DNA of 64,000 nucleotides from Bradyrhizobium sp. 186 (GTDB lineage: Bacteria; Pseudomonadota; Alphaproteobacteria; Rhizobiales; Xanthobacteraceae), in NCBI RefSeq assembly GCF_023101685.1, contig NZ_CP082164.1, positions 620,001 through 684,000 of the forward strand. The letters are read 5' to 3'. The translations under genes and the position numbers were made by a program. Position 1 is the stretch's first letter, and every line of letters starts with the position of its first letter. The notes under the pieces are model-generated. The model worked only from the letters and a program-made list of their open reading frames with translations. It was not told the DNA's origin and did not search any database. Shown one piece after another: positions 49,992 through 57,880 of this stretch.

Positions 49992-51551
49992 CTACTTCAT
50001 CCCCGCGCGCCGAAATCCTTCCAGATAATGCTCGCGATCCTCTTCCCGCATCATCGGCAGCTCGCGGGTGATCCAGGCGAGTGAGACGCCTGGCTGGGCA
50101 CGGCGCAGTCCTTCCAGCGCGGAAGCTGCAAGCGCCGGATCGCCGAGCATGCCGGCGGCGGCCGTCAGCACGCGATGCGCGCCGACGAAATCGGCGCGTT
50201 GCCGCATCGACTCGCGCGCCATTTGCACGGCCTCCTCATAGTTGCGGCCGATGAACTGGGCGTAGGCCGCGACGCCGCAATAGATCGCCGCAAGCGGATC
50301 GCGCGGGCTCAGCCGCAGCGCGCGGCGCGCAGCGGCATCGCCCTCTTGCCATCGCCCGACGTAACACAGCGTCACGCCGAGGAAGGCGTGTGCCATGGCA
50401 AAATTCGGATTGAGGTTCAGCGCCAGCCCGAACTCCGCCAGCGCGTCGTCGAAGCGGCGGCGGAACAGGTAAGTATAGCCGAGGCCGTGATGGGTCCACG
50501 TGTCCTCGCGATCGGCTTCCACCGCCGCGAGCGCCGCACGTTCGGCAACCGGGATGGTCGCGCTGAACTCGGCCCAGCCCATATGCGCGCCGAAGATGTG
50601 GCTGGTCGCGAGCAGCCCCAGCGCCTTACCATAGGCCGGGTCGATCGCGATCGCCTTTTCGAGCAGCGCCTGCGCCGCTGCATTGTCCTCGCGCGTGATG
50701 CGCCAGTAATGCGACAGCGCGCGCATCACGAGGTCCCAGGCGTCCAGGCTGCCCGGTGGCTTCTGCTGGGCGCGAAAACTCTCGGCGGCATAGAGTTGCG
50801 GCTCGATCGCGGCGACGATCGCTTCAGTGATTTCGTCCTGCACGGCGAAGATGTCGGCAAGCTCGCGGTCGTAGCGTTCCGCCCAGAGATGGCTGCCGGT
50901 CGAGACGTCGTTGAGCTGGGCCGAGATGCGGACGCGATCGCCGCTCCGCCGCACGCTGCCCTCGACCACGTAGCGCACGCCGAGCTCGCGTGCGATCTCG
51001 TGGATGTGCACGGCACGGCCCTTGTAGACGAAGGAGGAGTTGCGGGCGACCACGAAGAACCAGCGCAGCTTCGACAGCGCGGTGATGATGTCCTCGCTGA
51101 TCCCATCGGAGAAATAGTCCTGCTCGCGGTCGCCGCTCATGTTGGTGAAGGGCAGCACGGCGACCGCAGGCCGTTCGGACAGCGCAACTGTGGTGTGCGG
51201 TTCCGTTGCCCAGCGGCTGGGTTCCGGCGCAGCCGCGCCGCGCTTCGTCTCGACGTCGCCGACGAAACGAAAGCCCTTGCGGGCGATGGTGCGGATCACC
51301 GCCTGGCTCGCACCATTGTCGCCGACCGCCTTGCGTGCGGCATTGATCCGGCTGGTCAGGGTGGATTCGGACACGCTGCGCCCGTGCCAGATCTTGTCGA
51401 TCAGCTCGTCCTTGCTGACCACCCGGTCGCGATGTTCCATCAGATGGACGACCAGGTCGAAAACCTGCGGCTCCACGGCAACGGGAACCTGCTCGCGGCT
51501 CAGCTCGCGCCGGTCGGTATCGAGAAGGTGATCCCGGAACAGAAACTGCAC
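49992..51551 (-). CDS. CadC-like winged-helix regulator with TolB/FlgO-like and TPR domains (copy 2)
   Basis: A 519-residue paralogue of the regulator at 46649-48199 with the same domain order: winged helix (1-98; VVSKDELIDKIWHGRSVSESTLTSRINAARKAVG), TolB/FlgO-like domain (FSDGISEDIITALSKLRWFFVVARNSSF) and TPR repeats. The two proteins end almost identically (REHYLEGFRRAG). GTG start. A CTCA-N5-AAATCA motif like that in front of copy 1 lies 16 bp upstream. Its target may be itself or genes it shares with copy 1. Confidence 0.92.
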   Translation of the reverse strand: MQFLFRDHLLDTDRRELSREQVPVAVEPQVFDLVVHLMEHRDRVVSKDELIDKIWHGRSVSESTLTSRINAARKAVGDNGASQAVIRTIARKGFRFVGDVETKRGAAAPEPSRWATEPHTTVALSERPAVAVLPFTNMSGDREQDYFSDGISEDIITALSKLRWFFVVARNSSFVYKGRAVHIHEIARELGVRYVVEGSVRRSGDRVRISAQLNDVSTGSHLWAERYDRELADIFAVQDEITEAIVAAIEPQLYAAESFRAQQKPPGSLDAWDLVMRALSHYWRITREDNAAAQALLEKAIAIDPAYGKALGLLATSHIFGAHMGWAEFSATIPVAERAALAAVEADREDTWTHHGLGYTYLFRRRFDDALAEFGLALNLNPNFAMAHAFLGVTLCYVGRWQEGDAAARRALRLSPRDPLAAIYCGVAAYAQFIGRNYEEAVQMARESMRQRADFVGAHRVLTAAAGMLGDPALAASALEGLRRAQPGVSLAWITRELPMMREEDREHYLEGFRRAGMK

Positions 51552-51746
51552 GTCGAAAACTCAGACCTCAATACGAAATCAGGCAAATACAAAAGAAATG
51601 GATTTCGACCTAAGTCTGTGAGTCCACCGGGACGCTGCTTGGTTCACCGTAATCGCAAGATGGCTGCCATGCCATTTGCGGGCAGGAATGCAACCTCGAC
51701 TAGAATGTGGCCCGTTTGGTCGGATTGCCACGAGCTGCCCCCTCTC
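51552..51746. other. Leader and upstream DNA of the second CadC-like regulator
   Basis: It holds the CTCA-N5-AAATCA motif (51567-51581) and A/T-rich DNA near 51572-51605. No gene is seen. With the next stretches it makes a 769-bp gap up to the transposase stop. Confidence 0.4.
51567..51581. promoter_or_regulatory. CTCA-N5-AAATCA motif before the second CadC-like regulator
   Basis: CTCAATACGAAATCA shares the CTCA and AAATCA blocks, with the same spacing, with both units of the 48206-48249 repeat. Only one clear copy is present here; a degenerate CGAAAACTCA lies just downstream in regulator orientation. Confidence 0.4.
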
Positions 51747-51806
51747 CGTCATTGCGAGCGCAGCGGAGCAATCCAGAATCCTTCCGCGGAGACAGTCTGG
51801 ATTGCT
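51747..51806. repeat. Left part of a dispersed repeat split by the insertion sequence
   Basis: It begins CGTCATTGCGAG and ends TGGATTGCT. The complement of its first 12 bases closes the matching right part at 53595-53606. I recognise the whole as a common Bradyrhizobium dispersed palindrome of roughly 90 bp. Confidence 0.8.
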
Positions 51807-51809
51807 CAC

Positions 51810-52189
51810 ATGGGGAATGTGTATGTCAAGGATGAGCAGTCACCTTTTTGTTCGACTGCAGCCACCTCTTCGTCCCGACCGCGGGTTCTGCAGGATGGCG
51901 CGCGCAGATCAAGTCAAGGCCGGCCTGTTAGGGCCGCCGCGAAGCGGCTTGGCCTTGAGTTGAGCGAGCACGCCATCATGCTTGGTGCGTTGGGCCGATA
52001 GGAGCTCCTCGCGTTGGCGGTTCTGTCAGGGCATCTGCCATCCTCGCATTTGCGATCCAAGGGTCGAGCCGGTTCGACGATCTGGGTTGCTTGCCAGATC
52101 AAACTCACATTCGGTCGTCGCACAAGGCGACTGCACCACGATTCCGCTTGCGGCGGGCAGGCTCGAGAGGACGAGGCCATTCTTCGTTG
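51810..52189. other. Distal non-coding part of the insertion sequence
   Basis: No intact gene. One short minus-strand open frame (about 51918-52030) reads like a protein C-terminus (KHDGVLAQLKAKPLRGG) but lacks a start and a recognisable family, so it may be a remnant of another element. Confidence 0.35.
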
Positions 52190-52310
52190 CGGCGTTTGAA
52201 GCCATGCAATCCATCGGTTCGTCCACCCGGATCTTCCGAGACTGATCGGGCCTCGGCAGATGGGTTATGGTTCTTTCGTTGCGCGCGGGCGGCGAAGCAC
52301 GCCGCTTGGT
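52190..52310 (-). ncRNA. Candidate bridge/seeker guide RNA of the insertion sequence
   Basis: Just downstream of the transposase stop. In transposase orientation it contains GACGAA (52218-52223) followed 5 nt later by TGGATTGC (52206-52213). GACGAA equals the minus strand of the right target half (53579-53584), and TGGATTGC is the plus-strand left target half (51798-51805), so one segment copies one strand of the target and the other complements it. A GCGGCG/CGCCGC hairpin (52289-52305) lies near its 5' end. Boundaries are estimates. Confidence 0.5.
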
Positions 52311-52320
52311 GCGGTCCGGA

Positions 52321-53502
52321 TCAGGCGGCGGGCTTCATCACGGCCCCCTCGATGGTCTCGCCCGCGGTGACATACTTCCACAAGGTCACGAGAAGCTTGC
52401 GCGCCAGCGCCACGATCGCGCGCTTGCGGCCTTGCGGGCTTCGCTCCTTGAACCAGCGCGTCAGGGCCGACTGCGGCTGGTGACGTATCCACAGCCAGGC
52501 GAGCTGGATCATTGTGGTCCGCAGCCTGGGATTGCCGGCCTTCGACACGCCCTGCTCGTGCCGGATGCCTCCGCTTTGCCACGGCGTCGCCGCAAGCCCC
52601 GCATAGGCGGCGACCTGGCGGCGGTTGGAGAACTGCCGGTAGAACGCCTCCGACCAGAGCACGGCCGCAAAGTTGGCGCCGAGCCCTTTCAAGGCCAGCA
52701 GCATCGCCACCGGATCCGGCGCGACCTTGTCTGCAGCGTTCTTGTCTGCAGGCTTCCGGGCTGCGGCCAGCAGAGCATCTCGCGCGGCCTCGACCGCCTT
52801 GATCTGTTCCAGAAGCAGTTCGACCCGATCGAGCTCGCGGCCGATCTGCGCCTTCAAATGCGAAGGCAGCTCCCGCCCGTCGCCCGTGCGCAAGGCCTCA
52901 AGCCGCGCCCGCCGATTGCGCCGCAGCGGCACGTAGTCGGATATCCCCTGCGCGAACAGAAGACCCTTGATCCGGTTCACATGCGTGATGCGCTCGGCGA
53001 TCAGCGTCGCTCGTTCGCGACACAGCCTGCGCCGGTCCTCCTCTTCAGGCGAGGGCGCAACCACCATCGCACAGACCCGCGGCTCGCCGCGCTTGTAGGC
53101 CAGAAGCGCCCGCAACAGCGCCTCGCCATCGAGCCTGTCAGTCTTGGCCCGCCGCCGCCGTCGCGACGTCGCAATCGAGGCGGGATCGACCACGTGGCTC
53201 TCAATGCCGTTCTGTTGCAGAACACGGTGCAGCCAGAACCCGTCCAGCCCAGCTTCCTGGATCGTGATGATCGGATAGCTCTCGCGGGTCCTGGCCTCCG
53301 CCTTGCGCCTGAGTTCCGCAAACAGCTTCATCAGCTCAGCCGTATCGCCGGCCGTGACGCTGTGCCTGGACATCTTCTCGCCCGTACCAGGCGAAAGTGA
53401 CGTAATCACCCACGTCGAACGGCTCAGTTCCAAAGACACAAAAATTGCGCCAAACTGCGTGCGGATAGCGGTCGGTCCGTCGGAAGGATGATCGAGCAAC
53501 AT
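52321..53502 (-). CDS. IS110 family transposase
   Basis: A 393-residue IS110-type recombinase. The N-terminal RuvC-like DEDD domain shows E25 (in FVSLELSRS, where most relatives have Asp), E83 (QEAGLDGFW), D122 and D125 (KTDRLDGEALL). The C-terminal Tnp_20 domain has LLALKGLGANFAAVLWSEA, RQVAAYAGLAATPWQSGG and the serine region GVSKAGNPRLR that carries the second catalytic residue. The frame is intact. These enzymes act through a guide RNA encoded in the element's non-coding end. Confidence 0.93.
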   Translation of the reverse strand: MLLDHPSDGPTAIRTQFGAIFVSLELSRSTWVITSLSPGTGEKMSRHSVTAGDTAELMKLFAELRRKAEARTRESYPIITIQEAGLDGFWLHRVLQQNGIESHVVDPASIATSRRRRRAKTDRLDGEALLRALLAYKRGEPRVCAMVVAPSPEEEDRRRLCRERATLIAERITHVNRIKGLLFAQGISDYVPLRRNRRARLEALRTGDGRELPSHLKAQIGRELDRVELLLEQIKAVEAARDALLAAARKPADKNAADKVAPDPVAMLLALKGLGANFAAVLWSEAFYRQFSNRRQVAAYAGLAATPWQSGGIRHEQGVSKAGNPRLRTTMIQLAWLWIRHQPQSALTRWFKERSPQGRKRAIVALARKLLVTLWKYVTAGETIEGAVMKPAA

Positions 53503-53577
53503 CGTCGTCTCCAGGTTGAGGGGGTCAGCAACCTCAGTCTGGCCTCAGACCTGGTCGCTATCCACTCCCCATGGAAT

Positions 53578-53606
53578 CTTCGTCGCAAGAGCTCCTCGCA
53601 ATGACG
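53578..53606. repeat. Right part of the dispersed repeat split by the insertion sequence
   Basis: CTTCGTCGCAAGAGCTCC then CTCGCAATGACG, whose last 12 bases are the inverse of the start of the left part (51747-51758). Joining the halves gives ...GGATTGCTTCGTCGC..., the expected uninterrupted form. Confidence 0.8.
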
Positions 53607-53704
53607 ACATCGAATATGTGGCGAACACTGAATGTCGATTGCTCCGCCAGACATCCCGCGTAATCTACATCCCCACACAAAACACCAACCACGAAGAAAC
53701 GCCC

Positions 53705-55066
53705 ATGCCCGCTTTTCCCGCCTCCACCACCGTGCTCGACTCCATGCTGTTCCGCGACGCCTTCGGCACGCCGCAGATGCGGGAGGTGTTTTCCGATGTC
53801 GCGCTGGTGTCGCGCTATGCCGAGATGGAGGTGGCGCTGGCGAGGGCCGAAGCGAAATGCGGCGTGATCCCGCAGGAAGCCGCCGACCAGATCGCGGCGC
53901 AGACCGACGTCGCCGCGCTCGATTTCGAGCTGCTGCGGCAGGAGACCGACATCGTCGGCTATCCGATCCTGCCTCTGGTGCATCAGATGGTGAAGCAGTG
54001 CGGCGAGGCCGGCCGCTATGTGCATTGGGGTGCCACCACACAGGACATCATGGACACCGCCGTCGTCCTGCAATTGCGCGCAGGATTCGAAATCATCGAA
54101 CAGGATATCGCCGAGCTCCGTCGCATCCTCGCAGATCTGTCGAAACGCTATCGCGACACACCGATGGCCGGCCGCACCCATCTCCAGCAGGCGCTGCCGG
54201 TGACCTTCGGTTACAAGACCGCGATCTGGCTTGCGATGTTCGACCGCCACGCCGAACGTCTGGCGCAATTGAAGCCGCGCGTCCTGGTCGGCCAGTTCGC
54301 CGGCGCCGCCGGCACGCTGGCCTCGCTCGGCGACAAGGGCTTTGAGGTGCAGGAGGCGCTCTGCGCCGAGCTGAAGCTCGGCGTTCCCGCCTCGACCTGG
54401 CACGTCGCGCGCGACGGCTTTGCGGAAGCCGTGAACTTCCTCGCGCTCGTCACCGGCTCGCTCGGCAAGATCGCGTTCGACATCATGATCATGGCCTCGA
54501 CCGAATTCGCCGAGGTCTACGAACCCTTCGTCAAGGGCCGCGGCGCCTCCTCGACCATGCCGCAAAAGCGCAACCCGATTTCCTCGGAACTGATGCTTGC
54601 GGCGTCCAAAGCTGTGCGCCAGCACGCCGGTCTGATGCTCGACGCGATGGTGCAGGATTTCGAGCGCGCCACCGGTCCCTGGCACGCCGAATGGATGGCG
54701 ATCCCCGAAAGCTTCGTGCTGACCGCCGGCGCCCTGCACCAGGCGAAGTTCGCACTCGCGGGCCTCGTCGTGGACGAAGCGAAGATGAATGAAAATCTCT
54801 CCATCAGCCGCGGCCTGATCGTCGCCGAGGCCGTGATGATGGGGCTTGCGGCGCAGCTCGGGCGGCAAGAGGCGCATGATGTGGTCTATGACGCCTGCCG
54901 GCAGGCCAATGAAACTGGTTTGAGCCTTGCGGACGCGCTGTCCGCGGATTCGCGCGTCTCGAGCCGCATCGATCGCAGTACCATCGAGGCGCTCACCTCA
55001 CCGAAAAATTACCTCGGCCTTGCTCCCGCCATGGTCGACCGGGTGCTGAAATCGGCAACGCGTTGA
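53705..55066 (+). CDS. Adenylosuccinate lyase/PcaB-like lyase of the fumarase superfamily
   Basis: A 453-residue class II fumarase/aspartase superfamily lyase. The signature loop GASSTMPQKRNPIS holds the catalytic serine, and GATTQDIMDT and AGRTHLQQALP are the other conserved regions. It resembles 3-carboxy-cis,cis-muconate cycloisomerase (PcaB) and PurB-like lyases; sequence alone does not separate the two. The likely primary PurB would be longer and lie in a purine context. The start at 53705 (MPAFPAST) follows GAAGAAACGCCC. Confidence 0.88.
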   Translation: MPAFPASTTVLDSMLFRDAFGTPQMREVFSDVALVSRYAEMEVALARAEAKCGVIPQEAADQIAAQTDVAALDFELLRQETDIVGYPILPLVHQMVKQCGEAGRYVHWGATTQDIMDTAVVLQLRAGFEIIEQDIAELRRILADLSKRYRDTPMAGRTHLQQALPVTFGYKTAIWLAMFDRHAERLAQLKPRVLVGQFAGAAGTLASLGDKGFEVQEALCAELKLGVPASTWHVARDGFAEAVNFLALVTGSLGKIAFDIMIMASTEFAEVYEPFVKGRGASSTMPQKRNPISSELMLAASKAVRQHAGLMLDAMVQDFERATGPWHAEWMAIPESFVLTAGALHQAKFALAGLVVDEAKMNENLSISRGLIVAEAVMMGLAAQLGRQEAHDVVYDACRQANETGLSLADALSADSRVSSRIDRSTIEALTSPKNYLGLAPAMVDRVLKSATR

Positions 55067-55178
55067 AAACCAAGATGCGTGAAACTGCGTATCTTCTGCG
55101 CATCTCAAGGTGCTCGCGCTATTGCGCTGTGGGATGCTAGACTTAGATGAAATAGAGACTTTCGGCAGAGGACCCGGC

Positions 55179-56435
55179 ATGACCGATCAACGCAATATCT
55201 CAACTCCTATCGATCCCGTGAAACTCGACCGGCTGGCCGAAGTGGCGGTGAAGGTGGGCCTGGGCTTGCGGCCGGGACAGGATCTTCTCTTGACGGCGCC
55301 TGCTATCGCGCTGCCGCTGGTGCGGCGGATCGCGGTACATGCCTACAAGGCCGGCGCCGGCATCGTGACGCCGATCCTGTCAGACGAGGAGATGACGCTG
55401 GCGCGCTACCGCCACGGCCACGACAACAGTTTTGATCGCGCCGCCGGCTGGCTTTATGAAGGCATGGCCAAGGCATTTTCCGACAACACCGCGCGGCTTG
55501 CCATCGTCGGCGACAACCCGTTGCTGCTGTCGGGCGAGGACCCGTCGAAGGTGGCGCGCGCCAGCAAGGCCAATTCCATGGCCTATCAACCGGCGCTGGA
55601 AAAAATCGTCAATTTCGACACCAACTGGAACATCATCGCGTATCCGAGCCCGACCTGGGCGAAGCAGGTATTCCCCAACGATCCCGAGGACGTTGCGATC
55701 GGCAAGCTCGCGGACGCGATCTTCGCGGCGTCCCGCGTTGACCGCGACGACGCCATGGCCAACTGGGCCAGCCACAATGCGGTGCTGCGCGAGCGCACCA
55801 ACTGGCTCAACGGCCAGCGCTTCCGCGCGCTGCAATACGCTGGTCCGGGCATCGATCTCACCATCGGACTTGCCGACGGCCATGAGTGGGAGGGCGGCGC
55901 GTCGCTCTCCAAGAACGGCATCAGCTGCAACGCCAACATTCCGACCGAGGAAGTCTTCACCACGCCGCATTGCCGGCGGGTCTATGGCCACGTCGTGAGC
56001 TCGAAGCCGCTATCCTATCAGGGCACGCTGATCGACAACATCGCCGTGCGTTTCGAGGACGGCCGCATCGTCGACGCCAAGGCCTCGCGTGGCGCGGAAG
56101 TGCTCAACAAGGTGCTCGACACCGACGAGGGTTCACGCCGGCTCGGCGAAGTGGCGCTGGTGCCGGATTCCTCGCCGATCTCGCAGAGCGGGCTGTTGTT
56201 CTACAACACGCTGTTCGACGAGAACGCGGCCTCGCACATCGCGCTCGGCCAGTGCTATTCGAAGTGCTTCGTCAACGGCGCGCAGCTCACGCCGCAGCAG
56301 ATCGCAGCGCAAGGCGGCAACCAGAGCCTGATCCATATCGACTGGATGATCGGCTCGGCCGAGACCGACATCGACGGCATCCTGGCCGACGGCAGCAAGG
56401 TCCCGGTGTTCCGCAAGGGTGAGTGGGCGAAGTAA
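55179..56435 (+). CDS. M29 family aminopeptidase
   Basis: A 418-residue metallo-aminopeptidase of the thermophilic aminopeptidase (M29) family. Conserved parts include the N-terminal LRPGQDLLLTAPAIALPLVRRIAVHAYKAGA, the metal-site segment GIDLTIGLADGHEWEGG, NIPTEEVFTTPHCRRVYGHV and the C-terminal HIDWMIGS. It trims N-terminal residues from peptides. The start at 55179 follows GCAGAGGACC. It is a monocistronic or two-gene unit after the lyase. Confidence 0.92.
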   Translation: MTDQRNISTPIDPVKLDRLAEVAVKVGLGLRPGQDLLLTAPAIALPLVRRIAVHAYKAGAGIVTPILSDEEMTLARYRHGHDNSFDRAAGWLYEGMAKAFSDNTARLAIVGDNPLLLSGEDPSKVARASKANSMAYQPALEKIVNFDTNWNIIAYPSPTWAKQVFPNDPEDVAIGKLADAIFAASRVDRDDAMANWASHNAVLRERTNWLNGQRFRALQYAGPGIDLTIGLADGHEWEGGASLSKNGISCNANIPTEEVFTTPHCRRVYGHVVSSKPLSYQGTLIDNIAVRFEDGRIVDAKASRGAEVLNKVLDTDEGSRRLGEVALVPDSSPISQSGLLFYNTLFDENAASHIALGQCYSKCFVNGAQLTPQQIAAQGGNQSLIHIDWMIGSAETDIDGILADGSKVPVFRKGEWAK

Positions 56436-56448
56436 CCCGTTCGTTCGC

Positions 56449-57003
56449 CTACGCCGCCGCGTTGCGCAGCATCGGATTGTTGTCGATGCTGAAGCGGTTG
56501 AACAGCGTCGTGAACGGGCTGCCGTCGGTGGCTCGCACGATGGCATCGGAGGCCGCGACGGCGTCGTACAGCGCGCCGACCAGGTCGTCGGCTTCCGGCA
56601 AATCGAGTGCGTCGCGGATCGCCTCGCGGGCCTCGTTGATGTCGTCCTCGTCGTCGAGTGTCGTCTCCAGCGCATCGGCCGCCCGCCGCATTTCCGCAAG
56701 GTCGCCGCCGGCCGAGAATTTGAGGACGTCCAGCCAATAGGGGCAGGCGACGACCAGTTGGACGAATGCCTCGAAACTGCCTGCGATGATTCCGGCGCGC
56801 CCTTCCGATGAGACGTAGAGCACATCCTGCGACGGCAGCAGCACGAAGGCGCCGCCCGAGCCGTCGCTGGCGATCTGCCGGGGTTTTTCGATGCCGTCGA
56901 TGGCGAACCAGGGCTCCTCGTCCGGCGCGAAGGAGACGTCGAAGCTGCCGAGCCACGCAGCGACCTCGCCGTTGGCTGTCAGATCCTCGGGGCTGAGGGG
57001 CAT
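56449..57003 (-). CDS. SUKH/SMI1-KNR4-like domain protein
   Basis: A 184-residue acidic protein. The central WFAIDGIEKPRQIASDGSGGAFVLLPSQDVLYVSSEGRAGIIAGSFEAFVQLVVACPYW resembles the SUKH (SMI1/KNR4) fold, with the typical IASDGSGG turn and SFxxFV helix. A helical acidic C-terminal part (ETTLDDEDDINEAREAIRDALDLPEADD) follows. SUKH proteins are often immunity factors for polymorphic toxins, but no toxin gene is adjacent. The start at 57003 (MPLSPEDL) is the first that leaves the fold intact. Confidence 0.65.
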   Translation of the reverse strand: MPLSPEDLTANGEVAAWLGSFDVSFAPDEEPWFAIDGIEKPRQIASDGSGGAFVLLPSQDVLYVSSEGRAGIIAGSFEAFVQLVVACPYWLDVLKFSAGGDLAEMRRAADALETTLDDEDDINEAREAIRDALDLPEADDLVGALYDAVAASDAIVRATDGSPFTTLFNRFSIDNNPMLRNAAA

Positions 57004-57242
57004 CGGTGTGGCTCCTTTTCCATAGCTTTCGCGCATTTTGTCGCACCCAGGAAAAGATGGGTTCATGTGCGCGAATTTGCAGGGAAATCTCGACGTTAAC
57101 CGCTTCGCGGATGCAACTTGCGGCTGATTGTCGGGGCCTGCGTAAGAAAGAATTAAAAACCGGCTACTAGCGTTCCCAACATCTTTCGAAACAATCCGGG
57201 CTCACGCCCGGCCAGTCATATTTATATTCCCTGGGGATGCAG

Positions 57243-57698
57243 ATGTCGCGCGCATTGATTGAAATCAGTAGTTGCAATGTAGATCTTGAGCTGCGTCCGA
57301 TCGAGCCGGCCTGGATCATCGAGGGCAATCCGGTGTCGCGCTCGCACATCCTGTCGACCAGCGCCGACGGTACCGCCTCGACCATCATCTGGTCCTGCAC
57401 CGAGGGCCGCTTCAACTGGTACTATGATTTCGACGAGACGATCATGATCCTGGAAGGATCGATCGTGCTCGAAAGCGAGGGCATGCCGCCGAAGCGCTAC
57501 GGCGTCGGCGACGTGGTCTTCTTCCGCGACGGCGCGCATGCCAAATGGCATGTCGAGGGCCACGTCAAGAAGATCGCCTTCTGCCGCAAGACCAACCCGG
57601 CGATGATCGGCTTCATGGTCCGCGTCGTCAACAAGCTGAAGCGGATGTTCCTCTCGCCCGGCGAGCGCCGTCCCGCGACCCTGATGGGGGCCGGCTAG
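57243..57698 (+). CDS. Cupin domain protein (EutQ/DUF861-like)
   Basis: A 151-residue single-domain cupin. The cupin motifs are FDETIMILEGSIVLESEG and VGDVVFFRDGAHAKWHVEG; the first lacks the classic HxH pair, so metal binding is uncertain. DUF861-type cupins include sugar- and ureidoglycolate-acting enzymes. The start at 57243 has GGGGA five bases upstream; ATG 57237 is the alternative. A dispersed repeat follows the stop directly. Confidence 0.82.
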   Translation: MSRALIEISSCNVDLELRPIEPAWIIEGNPVSRSHILSTSADGTASTIIWSCTEGRFNWYYDFDETIMILEGSIVLESEGMPPKRYGVGDVVFFRDGAHAKWHVEGHVKKIAFCRKTNPAMIGFMVRVVNKLKRMFLSPGERRPATLMGAG

Positions 57699-57703
57699 AG
57701 CTA

Positions 57704-57800
57704 GAGCATGATCCGGACCCGAAGGGCCGCGTTAGCGCAAAGTGCGCAGCGGTTTTCCCTCGCGACAAACGCGGAACGCGTTTGCGCGGAGATCATGCTC
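57704..57800. repeat. Dispersed palindromic element (GAGCATGATC...GATCATGCTC), 97-bp copy
   Basis: The same element as at 31838-31912, with 22 extra bases after the left arm. The right 60 bases (AGCGGTTTTCC through GATCATGCTC) differ from the other copy at only a few positions. Like that copy it begins within a few bases of a stop codon. Confidence 0.9.
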
Positions 57801-57842
57801 AAACAATAACGTTTCAAGGACGCTTCCCAGCGGCCACGACGG

Positions 57843-57877
57843 AAGAGGGGCCGGGACCAACATCCCGGCCCCTCTTT
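57843..57877. terminator. Terminator hairpin between the cupin gene side and the amidohydrolase
   Basis: A 14-bp perfect stem (57843-57856 with 57863-57876, loop CCAACA) ending TCTTT on the plus strand. It lies four bases past the amidohydrolase stop on the other strand and probably serves both. Confidence 0.8.
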
Positions 57878-57880
57878 CCG

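Larger units (their letters stand above)
51807..53577 (-). mobile_element. IS110-family insertion sequence of IS1111-like layout
   Basis: The element carries one transposase gene and long non-coding DNA on its downstream side. CATGGGGA (51809-51816) and TCCCCATG (53566-53573) form an 8-bp inverted repeat two to four bases inside the inferred ends, like the subterminal repeats of IS1111-type elements. The flanks are the two halves of one dispersed palindrome, which places the insertion within a few bases. About 1.77 kb is long for the family, so the downstream part may contain other remnants. Confidence 0.7.

Noticed and set aside
50175..52001. Open frame of 608 codons on the plus strand
   Set aside because: It is antisense to the second CadC-like regulator, has no family match and shows the Arg/His/Asp-rich composition of a shadow frame in GC-rich DNA.
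51914..52180. Minus-strand open frame in the element's distal part considered as a second IS gene
   Set aside because: No start context or transposase motif; at best a remnant.
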